Shown: piece after piece, positions 1 to 13,164 of the stretch | How positions within the stretch are numbered: position 1 is the stretch's first letter | Layout: the number at the start of each line of letters is the position of its first letter | Source of the DNA: Morchella semilibera | Lineage: Eukaryota; Ascomycota; Pezizomycetes; Pezizales; Morchellaceae | DNA: 64,000 nucleotides | Assembly (NCBI GenBank): GCA_009192285.1 | Contig: WBVU01000004.1 | Span: 1,138,001-1,202,000 of the forward strand | Direction of reading: 5' to 3' | Position numbers and translations under genes: made by a program | Notes under the pieces: model-generated | Databases searched by the model: none | What the model saw: the letters and a program-made list of their open reading frames with translations, nothing else | Told to the model about the DNA's origin: nothing

Positions 1-1353
1 GATGCGCTGAAAAGAAGAAGAGCATATGGCAATTTATTCTCCAGAGGGAATATTCTTTCTATGCAGGAGGTTTTCAAGGGGCGAGTTCTTAATTATGGTG
101 ACGGATTGAAGTGGACAATGCTAATATAAAAGGCAGATGTTTTAAGAATTATCTAGCCAAGCTTGAATCGCTCCGGGCGGCTTCACCAAATGGAGTTGTG
201 ACCATGGTCCGCTGCTTCCGAGCATTAGCCCTAGATGTTATCAGTAGGTTCTCTTGCGCCAGCATGTTCACTAGGTTGTACTCATAAGAATGTCACAACA
301 GCCGAACTATCGTTCGGTGGCTTTTACAAAGGCGCTTCTGATCCCGATCACCAGATGAGGCTTCTTGATAACATCATGTCCGCCAACCTCGTGCAGCTTC
401 ACCTCGGAAATACGATATATAATTTCCTTAAATCGCTTCCCTGGAAGCGTCTTGACTGGGTGCGGGCTATGGAAGAATTCTGCAACATAACATCAGACTC
501 GACGGCTCTTTACCTTGCCAACCGCGCAGCCCACCCCGGAGTTGCTCGCAAAGATGCAGTCTCGCAGCTACTTTCAAGCGGACTGTCTACTCCCGCTTTG
601 GAGGGTGAAGCTTTAGCTGGAATGTTTGCCGGGACGGACACGACGGCAAATAGTATGGCGTTTATCACCTGCGAGATACTCAAGAAGCCGGAAGTGCATA
701 TGAGACTGTTTGAGGAACTCTTTAGAGTTTTTCCGGAGGCTGAGTATTGCCTGGGGGATATTATGGATTACAGAAAAGTCGATGCCGAATGTAAACTCCT
801 GAAGTGGTGTATCAAGGAGGGTATGCGGAGACACTCGTTGGCACCTGGACCGGCACTAAGGGTGACGCCTGATGAGGGGGTTGTTATTGATGGGATTTTT
901 ATCCCAGGGAAGGTTTGTGGCTTGATGACTTATTTCTAGTATGTATAATACGACTAACAATACGGTGATGACAGGTGAATATATTTGCACAATCCCATAC
1001 AGCCACCCATAATGAAGCAGCTTTTCCCCAGCCGGAAGAATTTTAACCCTGATCGTTGGGAGAATGAAACGAGTGATATGAGGACCCTATGGACGGTGTT
1101 TGGGTCTGGACCAAGAATTTGTATCGGTGAAAGGTACGCCCCATAACCCTGACGTCCCAAGAAGGTTAGTGGTGGGTGCTAATGAATCTCGGCTAGTCTT
1201 GCAATGATGGAATTACAGATGATGCTTGCGCTCTTATTTAGAAATTACGAGCTGGTCCAGGTTCCAGAGACAGATATGAGAATTACAGAGTTCTGGCTGA
1301 GAGGGATGAAGGCCGGGGAATTACATCTAAAGTTGGTTCCTAGGACTGCATAG
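1..1353 (+). CDS. Cytochrome P450 monooxygenase, 5'-truncated by the window edge, one frameshift
   Basis: C-terminal part of a fungal P450, a haem-thiolate monooxygenase that is usually ER-bound and uses a P450 reductase. Inferred exons: 1-84, 147-243, 302-912, 975-1133 and 1197-1353, with introns of 58-63 bp. Visible landmarks are the I-helix AGTDTT (about 625-645), the K-helix ExxR in KEGMRR (about 813-830), the NPDRW region (about 1045-1059) and the haem loop FGSGPRICIGE (about 1098-1131) with its Cys ligand. The end LKLVPRTA-stop is normal for the family. One flaw: exon 4 reads HNEAAFPQPEEF and then hits a stop, because four T (1041-1044) stand where three would keep the consensus EEFNPDRW in frame. 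That is either one inserted base in the sequence or an early pseudogene. Substrate and subfamily are not recognisable. The N-terminal membrane anchor lies upstream of the window. Confidence 0.85.
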
Positions 1354-1631
1354 TGGACTTTGGGGCTCTTTTATGATAATGATGGAATTGTTTTATCTAT
1401 GTGCCATTTAAAGTTGATCGACAGCCCAGACGGGAATTCATTTGTATGTGGTTTTATTATGAGGTAGCATTCATACCATACTCAAGACATAAGAAAGAAG
1501 AACAGTAATAGTGGTGGTAAAGTAAAAAGAAAAGGTAGAAGTAAAAGTACAGGTACAAGTACAGGAAGTCCAATTACGATGTAGCATCCCTTAAATAACT
1601 CTCTATCCGAAACGAAAATTAATAATCAGAT

Positions 1632-2060
1632 CTAGTACCGCCTAGTAGTCCTAGTAGTCGCATGGCTCCCTCTTCCATCAGTTCCTCTCATTCTTCTTGT
1701 TCCGGCAGCCTATAACCGAAAGAGTTAGCATCCGAATATGATGTTATACCATAGTACTGTTGCTAAGTATAATTATAAGGGGATTGTGTAATTTACCTTA
1801 ACACCAGGGCGTCCGGTCAAACTGCCTCTCAGCTTCAAAAGTGCACCGGAGATTTTGTCGCCAATGCTAGGGCGACGTCTCTGATGGTGCATCGGTGCCG
1901 CAGCGCGGGTACCGCGATGGGTTCGGCTGGTAGTAGTAGTGGTTGTAGTTGTAGTGGCATGGCTACGGGGGGCTGCACGGCGACCTGTGATGCGCGAGAA
2001 GAAAGAGGGCTTAGTGCGGGTGTTGGTCACTGGGATGGCGCGGCGGTGGGAGGTTCTCAT
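1632..2060 (-). CDS. Small basic fungal protein (113 aa) with conserved GTDGRGS tail
   Basis: Two exons, 2060-1797 and 1709-1632, joined by an 87-bp intron (GTAAAT..TATAG) in phase 0, give 113 residues. The N-terminal half is Ser/Thr/Arg-rich with a run of nine Thr and low conservation expected. The C-terminal half holds a block I recognise from many ascomycete genomes as an uncharacterised small protein: HHQRRRPSIGDKISGALLKL, then RGSLTGRPGVK, then AAGTRRMRGTDGRGSH. The intron splits exactly between the last two blocks and the frame closes on both sides, which supports the model. No signal peptide or membrane segment is seen; the protein is strongly basic. Function is unknown to me. A (TTTTG)n tract starts 8 bp upstream of the ATG. 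It lies tail-to-tail with the P450. Confidence 0.8.
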
Positions 2061-2067
2061 TTTGATG

Positions 2068-2101
2068 GTTTGTTTTGTTTTGTTTTGTTTTGTTTTGTTT
2101 G
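2068..2101. repeat. (TTTTG)n microsatellite
   Basis: About six to seven copies of a TTTTG unit directly upstream of the start codon of the minus-strand gene at 1632-2060, so on that gene's strand it is a CAAAA-rich leader. Confidence 0.9.
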
Positions 2102-2613
2102 TAGTTGATAGTGGGTAATAGTGGTTGTCTGTGTGTACTGAATAATGATATGTTTAAGATGGTCAAGAGGAAGTCTTTTATAGAAAGATTCGTCCCTGAA
2201 CGTCAGCCTAAAATCAGGTTAGAACTCTCTCATGACATGTGTGCCCAGACGCAAGTGCCTACTTACATGCAGTATTTTATTCAAGGAACAGTCCAAAGGG
2301 AGTTTCTAGAATGCCGATACGTACATATACGTGATAGGTACATTCGATCGTGAAGCTGCCTGCTTTGACGTTCAGTGGCTAGCGTCATCATCCTCCTCAG
2401 ATGCGCGTCATGGGAACATACAGGAAGGCCGTCACCAACGCGACGTTCTCAGCTAGGAAATAAATCAACGCACTTTAATTTTGCATATTGTATATGATCT
2501 TCTAGGCTAAGCGAAACCCGGCCTTAATATTTATTAGGCGAGTGATATGATGTCATGATGCTTGGCAATATACTATCAGTTGATAGCGAAGGTTAGATCA
2601 TCTAACTAGTAGT

Positions 2614-2708
2614 GTACAGCGGTGGGTAATAAGTCATCGGACTAGAATGCACGTTTGCAGGCAATATTGTGGCTAGGCTACCCGATGACTTATTACCCAC
2701 CACTGTAC
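2614..2708. repeat. Hairpin element H1
   Basis: Inverted repeat with arms 2614-2640 and 2682-2708: 27 bp with one mismatch, inner sequence GGGTAATAAGTCATCGG, and a loop of about 41 nt. The outer end begins GTACAG. It shares a GTAC-starting end with four other hairpins in the window, but the inner stem is different. Confidence 0.8.
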
Positions 2709-3374
2709 TGTTTACCACCATAAGAACGAAAAAATGCATCAGGGCAAGGATAATTTTTATGGACTGGCGATGAACAAATCATCCCTGTTTCAGTCACTTG
2801 CATTTTCTGGTTCTTTTCATGGTAAACGAGTAGCCTCAATCTTAGATCTCTATCAAGATAGATACATACCTAAAGTATATCGATGCTGAAACCTATGCAG
2901 GTCCAGACCAGCGTTATCCAGGGGGCACATCGAGGCGAGGATAGGAGTGTATCGAACTGATTCTAACTCGAAGGGTCTGCCTTAGGCTCCTTCAAGTCCG
3001 TACACCTATACCTCGAGTTACTTCGGTTGTCCTCGAGGTTTAGATATTTCAATAATCTCCGTTCTCCATTGTATGGACTCAGGCCACTGCTGGTATACAG
3101 TTCTGCGTCTCAAATGAGGCGAGATTGTCGGGTTGTGCGTGTTGATTTGCTTCACGGCGGTAATTTATGTCCTACGATACCCATAGACCTCACACGCGGA
3201 TTTGACCCCGATCCATGGACTATAAACTTCTAGACGTGAAAGTCTACTGATGTACCCGCCCTGAGAAGCTTTGGTATGTGGGCCAATAGTAGTCTCGTGC
3301 TCATCCCCTATTTTGGTGTGGCTAGTGCTATAGTATTTTTCTTATTAGTCCACACCAGCACCAAGCTTAAGAGA

Positions 3375-3403
3375 TATACCGATCGGATCTGGGAACGAGA
3401 CTA
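3375..3403 (+). repeat. Dispersed repeat with CTGGGAACGAG core
   Basis: ATACCGATCGG followed by the core CTGGGAACGAG (3389-3399). The same pair, ATACCGATC plus the core, recurs at 48821-48844. The core alone is found inverted at 4706-4716 and direct at 54648-54658. Confidence 0.6.
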
Positions 3404-4869
3404 GGCCGATAGCACCCAGAACTTCATCAATACCCAGGGAGAATGTTTTTACAATGCGCCGAATTGTAACGAAAGTATTACCCCTGAAAGACCCATAAAT
3501 CCCGGAGTGGACGTTATGGAGATTTGATGTTTGGAATGGGAGGGGAGCTAGAGGTCCGGAATTGGATGGTATAAATAGCGATATTGTATATATATATACG
3601 GATGGAAAATGTGAGGGCAGGGGCCGGGGCGGCAACACCAATACGATATTGAACTTCCTTGGCGCTATTTACTATACAGTATTTAATAACAGTTCGTTCC
3701 GAACTGTCGGCGAATATATATCCCCCCCCCAACTCTACCTAGCTTCTCCTCTATCCTGGGTACCAGGAGGGGCCTGGGTTACATTTCATCACCTCCTTGT
3801 TGACCCCCCCTGTCTCCTGGGTGAGGCCTTATTTACGTTAAATCTACCTCTCGTTGTCCCTTGAACTTTATACTTTTGACCTCCTCACAAGACAGGTTTC
3901 ACTCATGCCTTGAGCGGAGAGCTAGAGTACAGACTATTATTATCCATTATGCTCCGTTAGGGGTTAGGGGGTTACAGTAATCATACATCAATACAACAAG
4001 CTTCCCCTCCCCCTCAACCACCTCTCAGCACCCTCCCCATACGAGGAGAGCACTGTTTGTCTCTAAGTCGCATCCAAGGGGGCCACGGAAATCTTTCAGC
4101 ACCCCCCACGCCTGCAGAAAGGCAACGCCTTGTATTATCTCGTAAATATGTCTTGCTAGACACCGAGCGAGCAGGGAGCGAGAAAAGGTCGGAGATGTAG
4201 TACGCTAGAAATGTACCAAAAATGAAGTACTTACGGAGAATACGACCCCAGCGTTGATAAAGTGTGTAACCTTTCAGAGCCCATACTAAACAAACCTGGT
4301 GGACTAGATAGTGTACGTAGAAATGAATGGATCGATTAATTAAATAATGGAAGTAATGACTCAAAGTATATACAACGTCCACCGAGTGATTTTCCATGAT
4401 ATAGATACCTTCACGGGATATCACTCGACTCTGTCTGTGGTGTGTGTTACACACCTGCCGTATGTTGTTGATCAATTGATACATGTACCGTACGTGCGTT
4501 CCAGATTGTTTTAGGAGAGCAGGGGCAGAGTTTATAATCTATTATATATACATGTATATAATATAACAGGCTCCCGAATTAGAGGTTAAAATAAACAAAC
4601 TGTGTATTCAAGATGTCCAGCCGAAGTTTTGGAAGGCTAAATATAGTATACATACATGTATATAATCTTCTAGGGCTTGGTATTACATACATGTATACAT
4701 GCAATCTCGTTCCCAGACATAACTGGGTTGTGGTTGAAAATGATATAGGAGTAGCATTCTAACAAACAAATATATACTTACTGGTGGAGTCCAGACTCTG
4801 AGGTCGCAATATCCCATGGCCCACCCCCAAGTTTATCTGTCACTACCATTACATGTACAGCCGGCTCTT

Positions 4870-5035
4870 GTTATAGTGATACTTCATATAGTGATACTCT
4901 CGTTATAAGGATAGCAATCGGCGGTCCCGAAACACCCTTTTACCAGTATCTCCTTACTTCTTATAGTGATACTCGCCTTATAAGGATATATTCAGCACAG
5001 ACTTTTCGGTCCCAACCGTATCCTTATATCGAGAG
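4870..5035. repeat. Degenerate TATAGTGATA / TATAAGGATA repeat block
   Basis: TATAGTGATAC occurs three times (about 4874, 4890 and 4961) and TATAAGGATA twice (about 4914 and 4980), with an inverted TATCCTTATA near 5018. Repeated GTTATA/CTTATA half-sites in both orientations suggest worn ends of a DNA transposon. No transposase frame is nearby. Confidence 0.5.
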
Positions 5036-5446
5036 GCGACTGTACTTACCATAACCACCACCACAATAGCCACGTACCAACATCACACCGTATGGTTTGA
5101 GAATGGGACTATCCTGATACCAAGTCCAGCCAAGAAATAATATTAACCCCGGCCCGGGTAATGCATAAAGGTCAAAACAACGCCAAGGTAGTGGTTCACG
5201 CTGTAGAGATGACACGTAGGTACACCCCCTTCGGATCCTCCCACCCACTTTCTTAAAGAAAATCCACAAGATAAGGAGCGTCAATAGGGAAGAGCAAATT
5301 GCATAGGTATCAGGCTATGAGTCTCTTTAGAACTAATCACTGTAAAGTAAGCCGTGAATCAAGAAAGCAACCGACATTAAGGCTAACTTCATCATGACGG
5401 GCAGTCCTCCGGTCCGCTTCGAGGTGCAGAAACCAAGGCCACCCAT

Positions 5447-5470
5447 ATAATAATAATAATAATAATAATA
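5447..5470. repeat. (ATA)n microsatellite
   Basis: Uninterrupted ATA/TAA triplets, about eight units. Confidence 0.9.
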
Positions 5471-8400
5471 CCTCCAAGAAATATACGAGCTCGTGGGACA
5501 AAAGAATCCATGGCCCAGAACCCCAGGAGCCTACCAGAGGGTATCTGCGGTGCCTTACGCAATTGCGTAGAAATGCAAGAGCGCCAGTGCTACGTCGCAC
5601 TCTCTAGTCTAGAGATTGACAATATGGAAGCTTACGATATTGCCTCTATTTTCAAACTGACTCAAAGAACTCCATACAGATGGGGGGAAGCAAAAAAAAA
5701 TCGAGCACAAGCAGCATTCTAGATATTATTATACAAGTCCAAGAGTTAAATTTGTATCTACTTTATGGATTGGGACTTGCTGGAGGAAGAACGTATAAGC
5801 CATATCCATAATATATCACTCGATTATGTCATTACAAAAAAAAACAGGGTATATTCCATATAACCCGGTTCTTCCCCTAGTTCCAGACTCACTTATAGTA
5901 GACTTGGATATGATAGTCAATACAAATAAGGCTAAATTAAAATACTGCAAATATTAATCCACAACCATATGGCTATAGTATTGATCCCAGATCTACAAGT
6001 GGCGCAGGCGGGGTATCTCAATGCATACAACTACCGCCTTGATCCAAGCTTCAAACCTCGTTATCTCTACGATCTCGGCCGCGCCGGTGAGATACGCGGT
6101 TCTTTGTCCTCCTGACCTTGTTAGTTCTATGTAGGGGTGCGGTCAGGTCTTGTAGTCAACGAAACACTGACGTTCGGGCAGTCAAGTAAAAGCCTGCTTA
6201 TAACCTTGTGATTGATACGAGCCGGGTAATGAACGCCGGTCCACTAAAATGTTTGGGTTCGCGGCTGCTCCTTATAACCAACTGGTACATTTGGCCATCG
6301 TATTAGGCGCACATAAGGGCGGCTATAAGCGTTATGTGGGCTACCTCATGATAGCACCAAGATTAGACTTTTGGGCCCAATTAGATGAGTCATGTTATTA
6401 TGCATCTTAAATTACCTGCTGCAGAAGATCTTGGCCGTATATAAGGTGTCTGATGTATGTATACATATAGTATACAATGTCTTAATCTGTGCGCTGGGCG
6501 TGATATTTACGTACTCGCCCTCTCTGAGTAAGAGAATCTGATCCTGACAGCGTACCTATTGGTTCTCACTAACACGCGGTTCTCGGCCTCTCCACAGAAG
6601 CTTCAACGGCTATGCGCCATATACCCGATTCTCCAACTATACTAGAATGAGCTTACTAAGCTTAAGGTTGATTCTAGCCTTGCCTTGTAACGTCTGTCAG
6701 GCAATAAGAACTACAGGTACTTAGTCAAGGGGTCAATTTGGGCGGAAGGATACATGTATATTTTTGGACGGTGCTTTCCGTGGCTTAGGGCCGCACACAG
6801 TATTCTTTTACCTTCAAATCCCACGGCCCAATAATTAAATGGTTACCCCAGATATTCATATTCGAATCTATAGTCACAATTATCACCTGTTCCGATCGTT
6901 CATGGGTTAGATTATGGGAATTCATCAATTGTTCGTTGGGCCGCAGTGCATAGGCTTCCCCCACCTATGCATTGGTACTTAATTCTAGACTACGAACGCT
7001 CCATCATTGTACTCTGTCTATAGACTACAGTACCTTCACCTGCATGTGCCAAGGCGCATGTGCATATCTCTAGAACTACACAATTTACAACGATAATGAA
7101 AAATCCACTAAACCTTAGTGGTAGGTGACACGGGCGCTCAAGCCTTCAGATTTATTCATGGCTGGCAAGTGACGAATATCGCTATATACGATTTGCGCCT
7201 GCGCTTGACTAAATACTTGAATAGGCTTCTCCAGACGAGTTCTTGGGCGGGAAATGGGAGGGCCGCCTCGCCCCACTGCGTTTCTAAACCAGGCACGAGA
7301 GCCGCGTTACCCATGGTGCCACCACCCTGATGTCGCGGCACATAGGAAATTGATGGAACAAAGTAATAAGTAATCGATAGCCGACCAACACACCTCCACG
7401 GTCTACTTGGATGAAAATACAACTAATGCTGACGGTTGCCACCACACCGCGTTGTCAAAGCGTAAATGATGTGTATCGTGCTCACCCATAGAAGAGGTAC
7501 TCTACATTACATCCATGTACCTACATATACATACACTTCAAATAGAAAAGAGTAATCTTTATAAGGCTGGTGAGAAGACCCGTTTGGGATGGCCTGAGAC
7601 AGGTTGTAACGGAATCCGAGAGCTCATTGGTGGAACCAACCACACAAGTAGCAACTGGCTGTTCTGAAGCGGCGTGAAGCTGGAACCCTTCACACTAAAT
7701 CCTTCAGCTACATGTACTCTAGACACTCACAAAGGCCGCTTAGGGCGTCTCAGGACAGTTTTTCATAACATACTGGGCAAGCATCTCGCACCAGCACGGG
7801 TCATAACGCGACAGCCGCCTGCATAATGACTATTAGTTAAGTAGCTAGATACCTATCAACTACCCCAATTTTATTTCCGACTAATCTGTGCCATATGTGC
7901 ATCAAGACACAACTCAACACTTATCGAGTCCGTGTCGCCTTGTTGCTGTGGTATGTTGGTTCTTGGCCAACACCTCATGGAATACGATATGATCCATAGA
8001 TTACAAAGTAGTCGGATAATTCCATTATTTATGGTGGTTGTGGTGGGGTCTAGGGATCATAGACTATACTGACATAAATTTTGGTAGATTACACCTTTTA
8101 CTAGCGACCAACCACTCAGTGTTGGACAAAGGATTCAACCACTTAAAAAGACATTAGAAATTATCTCAAGATGGAGCTCAGAGAATTATAGAATTTTTGA
8201 GCCCACTTTCCAGGTGTGTGTGATGTGTTTTTCGTGGTCTTTCAAGGGTTTCTGACTTTGTATGTAAATTTTGCGTGGTGCAGCGTCGCCTGTCGCCTCG
8301 ACGTTCGATACCCTCCCAGTTAGAGCTGAACTCATAGATCGCGGGAATGGTAGTGGTTTGCCTCGAAGATTGCATGCATGTTACAGGCGGGCGTGTCTTT

Positions 8401-10352
8401 AAAACAATTTCCACTAAAGGTGGTGGCCAAGGCACCGAGTGCTTCGCTTCCAGCGTATGTCGGCTCTGCAGCTGTAAACCTCGCTTATTATAAGGATCTC
8501 GATCGACCACAACTGTGGGTGAGGATACGCATTTTTTGCAGCCTCTTCATTCGTATAAGCCTTCAATGACAATTTCAGCAGCCCCCATTTAAAATCAGGA
8601 AACAATCTGCAGACATTTAGCATATTCAATATCCCACAGCAACGGTCGTTCTGAAACACTCTTAATATTGCCCTGTACAGCTGTGGCCCAAATGAAAAAT
8701 GATGTGGATGGCCTGTGATACACTACATAACTTTAAATCTACTTTTACCTGCTCCTCGCAGAAAGAGTGATGCTCATAGACGCCGTGCCGCCGGTTAAAA
8801 GCTGTTTTGGTGTTTAAGGAAGTTGCCGGTAAATGACCTTCAAGTGGGCCAGTAACATTCCGCCCGGCCTTGCCCAAAGACCCAGTAAAGGGCTCAGTCG
8901 CCTATTATGTTACTCTACATACATGCCTGAGCAGAGTAGAGCACCAAACCCTTCAACTCTATATTTATTTATTCCCCCCCCATGCTTTCAATCGAGAATA
9001 GCTAATCAATGTGTGGCTCCCAATATTTAGCCTACATGGTAGGGCGCTAATCGAGCAACCGTGATCCAATTGAAAGCGGAATTTCAATTTTCACGAATCC
9101 TGTATCTTGAATTCGTAGTTGGATCGTCGTTGGCTTCGCCCCTGTTTATCTTCACGGAAAATCGGCAGTTATGGCCAAGCAAACCAAAGCAAGAACTTCC
9201 CCCACCTTTTCCCCTTTTCTAGGGTCAGAGATGGGGAGGATCTTTTCGCCTAGAGAACCTAACCACGGTCGTTCGCGCCATATTCTAATCGAAGTCTCAA
9301 CGGTTTTTCCCACCCGGTAGCAACCAAGCGGAACTCGTATCGAGCTTCGTGGTTATCCTTCTTTACTAAAACGAGTACATATCTATAATACTTTGTTTAT
9401 TCGAGCGGAGTCAGTACTCCCGATTGTGCGTGCATGTAGGATGTACTCAGCTGGCGCACCGCCATACCACAAAAAAGGGCCCAGATGAAAGAAGTCAGCG
9501 GCCAACCCTAGACTTTGCCACCGTGTTTATTTGCCTACGGCCACCACCTGTTTTGATGAAGATTTCCCCTGCTCTCTGTTGAACACATGTAGGTACATAT
9601 CTACATGTACCTGTATGTACCTAGTAGGGAGGTGGAGGTTAGTTCACGGTATGTTTGATGCCAAAAGATCTAGCTTCCAAAGGCTAGAACAAGCGAAAGC
9701 GGGCTTTCTCGTGAGTTAATTTAGTTCTCCTGGTCCTAGTCAAACCACGTTGAAGCCGCTTAGAATTGACGTAGTAGGTAGTTAGGTATAGGGCTAAAAC
9801 ACTGCGAAACTGCACCTATCAACCACGTGGTACTGGAGATGGGCTTACCTGTTAGAGCACCCGTTGGCTCTTGCGTCTTATTTGTTCCGGTAGTGTAAAG
9901 GGAATTGGAGCTGTGTGTGCGCGGTGGAGGATGGGGGTGGATGAATGAATGGATGGGTGGTGTGGGTATGGAATATGGGCCAGTTCAGCTACCGGTGCAT
10001 TAGTGCTTGCGCTTCAAGCGCATAGTTCTATCAAAAACCACGACAGGCGATTATCGGAAGTATCTGTGTATTTAAGTAATTAGGATCGAGATAAAGTAGA
10101 ATCATCTTGAATGAGTAGTAAATTTTAGATAAATGTTTGTACCCACTCATGTGCCGAAGCTGGTAAAGCTACATGTGCTTTTAGACTGGCCTTCCATCTT
10201 GGTAGAGGCGGAGTACGGGGTACATGCTTACACGATCGGTCAGGAAAAGATGCGCTGGTTACGCGGATAAGAACTTGCGCTAATATAAGTACGACTTAGT
10301 CTCGTACCCATCCCCTACGAGCAGTGCCGTACGACTTACACTACTAGTATAT

Positions 10353-10402
10353 GTACTACGGGGGGAGGAGAAAGCTGGAGACTTTCCCCTACCCCGTAGT
10401 AC
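10353..10402. repeat. Hairpin element H2
   Basis: Arms 10353-10374 and 10382-10402 with a loop of about 7 nt. The end is GTACTACGGG, matching hairpin H3; the inner part is a G-rich stem ending in AAAG. Pairing is imperfect, with one or two bulges. Confidence 0.65.
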
Positions 10403-11928
10403 TCTGGATCCTGAAATAAGCGGCGGAAGTAAAGGAGGTGCAATTACAATACGCGCGAGGTGCAGGGATATAAACGTACTACATAAAACAACCCCTGGTC
10501 CAAGTTACACTGTGTACATGTATTTTCGATACCAGCTGAAGTTCTCACTCAAGTGTGTTGTGGTATCAATAAAAATGTTTCTACCACAAACATATGATAT
10601 TAATTTCTATAGCCTTAATTCTCAGCTCAAGAGAAATCATTTCTAGGGAAAGTACAGTATATGTCAATAGATTTTGACGGCTGCCTGTATGGACATATGT
10701 ACATGTAGGTATTGTTAAAATATACATACATGTATAATATAATGTAGCTATTGCTTTCAGGATCAGTCGCAGCTATTTGAAGGAGACCATTTATATGCGA
10801 TTAAGATCCTAGGTTTCCATCGTCGGCGAACTAACGCATCCCACCATCGGTTGGGTTTTTTTGCATCAAAGAACCCTGGCTTCGAAAACATATTGCACCT
10901 TAGATTAGCGACGGGTACAGAAAACGTCGTTGGTATAGGGCCTATTGCACTAAGCCATTCGCAACAAGGTCACAATATTAGTGAGCAGATTCAGCCGGAT
11001 GCCTTTTCGTATCAGTAATCTTAACCATGTCATCTGCAAACTCCTCTCTCTGTTTTTGGATGAACCCCGAAGGATCTGCCGGGCCTGTCGGGTGAATAAA
11101 CGCGTGATTCCTGGGTTGAGTACCTACTATAATGAGTGCTGACCCTACTCGGGTTTCCTCGAGTCGGTATTTTTTTTTTAAGGCTGAGCGTCCCAGGAAA
11201 CCTTGGGTAAGTTATTTTTTTTTCTTTCTCGGAGGACCAGAAGATATGCCCTGCGCCGTGCATATGTGAGCAGTAAGTTTCCCCTAGAACCAAAGGACGG
11301 GGAAACAGGTGGAAGCCAGAGAGATAAATAGTGACAGGAATGCTTTTGCTGTATGTAGCTAGTGTATTGGGGAAATTGCAATTTGCTGCCCGCCGGGATC
11401 GATAATTGGTACGTGCATCCAAAATCCAAATAGTCAGGGAGAGCAATATTACTTCCTATCAGATCTTAGAGACGCTGGATGCGTGTGACGTCTTTTTGCC
11501 GCACGCTGCATTATCACAAATCCATCGTGTTTCGCGCCGCAAGACAACAGCACTAGTAAGTCGGATAACATACGCCGGTATGGTGTGGTGACGCGCGGGG
11601 TACCTTGCTTTTTTCCACCCTTTTTTCCTTTGAGTAAAATACGTGCAAAGAGGAGAGAAAGGTCTCATATTCTCCGCTGGCCCTGGCCTGCTGAGATGCT
11701 CGCTGTGCTGCTTCATATAGTAGCTGAGCGAGAAATTTCCGTGATTTTTATTTGGGAGGGTGGAGATTTGTGGAGTACCACCCGAAGGTGTGCTTGCAGT
11801 GGGAGGTGTCGCGCATGCTCCGGCAGATCAGGACGCTTGTGCGCATAAACTTGCTTCAGGAATAGATTTGGCCTCTTTTTTTTCTTTTTTTCCCTCGCCT
11901 TGCAGATCGGATCTTTTCGCTTGGTCGC

Positions 11929-11969
11929 TTTTTTTTTTTTCTTGAAAAAAAAAAAAAAAAAAAAAAAAA
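11929..11969. repeat. T12 / A25 snapback tract
   Basis: A run of 12 T (11929-11940), then CTTG, then about 25 A (11945-11969). This can fold into a tight T:A hairpin, and it accounts for the lysine- and phenylalanine-rich open frames around it. The exact run length is uncertain because long homopolymers are hard to sequence. Confidence 0.8.
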
Positions 11970-13081
11970 TTCGAAAAAACGGTTTATCGAGGTAAGTAGA
12001 GAGCGGTTTTTGCATTTTTCGGCCGAAGTCTTTATATAGTGCCTGTTTGTAATCCTTTATTGAGAAAAGGTTTTCCGGATGAGGCGGGAAATTTGGGTTG
12101 GATACACGAGCGAGCGACCCGCTCGTTGCCAGAAGAATTTTTAACGCAGGCCGGCTCGTATTTACAAGGACCAAGAAGCAAAGGTATGTACGCGAACTAA
12201 ATACTGACGTTAGTGAGGGTAATTGTACGAGATGTAAGGCTCCGTCTGGATCAGGAATCGTGAATCGGTGATAAAAAATTAAATTGGTCTAGATTGTAAT
12301 AATGTTTTCATCATCCCAACAGTTGTATTATTTTATTTTTGGTCTAGAGCTTTGAGAATTTTATTTAGAAAAGCTTGTTAGAGTACATGTAGTATGTCTC
12401 CAGTGGCAGTTCGCAACAGAAGGGGAAAAAAGTAGAATTTCCAGAATCATGATCCCCCCAGCTTCTTGAACTGTCACGATTTGGGTGGCTTCCAGGCGGA
12501 GCCTAAGACTTCTCGGGCCTCAACGGTCCAATAGCCCCCTGGTCAGGAGGAACAAAGTATACGCGTATGCGGGAGTACAACCCTTGAGAAGAACCGAATA
12601 GTACCGTTTCCCTCGGGGTATTTTTATTTCTTCCCCCACTCTCTATAAAATTGTACATATCCCCGTTCCATGTCCGGAGGAAGGTGCACAGAAAATCCGA
12701 TTATCATATAACGTTATGTAGGGTATATATATTATCGAGCTGGTGGGCCAACAATATTCCTTATTATCAACATTGGCCACAAAATGATGTATGTAAGTAG
12801 GTAGACCCAGTCCCTTTGGAAATGTTAGGAGGTTACATGTATTTTACACTTCGAATACTCCAGGCTAATGTACATGTATGTAAATCATGATCTTACTCAC
12901 AAGTTCTGTACTCAGCACTGTACTGGCCACGAGCATGACGACTACCGATGACTTGTAGGAAGATCAAGCTGCAAGAACAGTTGTATGGCGGAGGAGATCT
13001 GATCCAAGTTGAGTTCTCGGCTGTATGAAGTCTGTCTCGTGTTTCCCCGTTGTATTTAAATTCAATCTCTCCGAAGAGGAA

Positions 13082-13164
13082 GTACTATGGGTGTAGGGGT
13101 AAGTCTGTAGACTGCTGTTGCAGCCGCGACCACTGTCTACAGACTTACCCTACACCCGTAGTAC
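13082..13164. repeat. Hairpin element H3
   Basis: Arms 13082-13112 and 13135-13164 pair over about 30 bp with one mismatch and one bulge. The outer end reads GTACTACGGGTGTAGGG and the inner stem TAAGTCTGTAGAC. The 22-nt loop contains TGTTGCAGCC. The right end runs directly into TACATGTA. The loop closely resembles that of H4. Confidence 0.85.

Noticed and set aside
244-301. Apparent frameshift in the P450 between DVI and ELSFGG
   Set aside because: It is explained by a 58-bp intron with donor GTAGGT and acceptor AACAG.
4014-4484. 156-codon open frame on the minus strand
   Set aside because: No family motif and no splice partner; it lies in repeat-rich DNA with TACATGTA nearby. Length alone is compatible with chance.
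11713-12174. 153-codon open frame on the minus strand with long Phe and Lys runs
   Set aside because: The runs are just translations of the T12/A25 homopolymers; nothing else looks coding.
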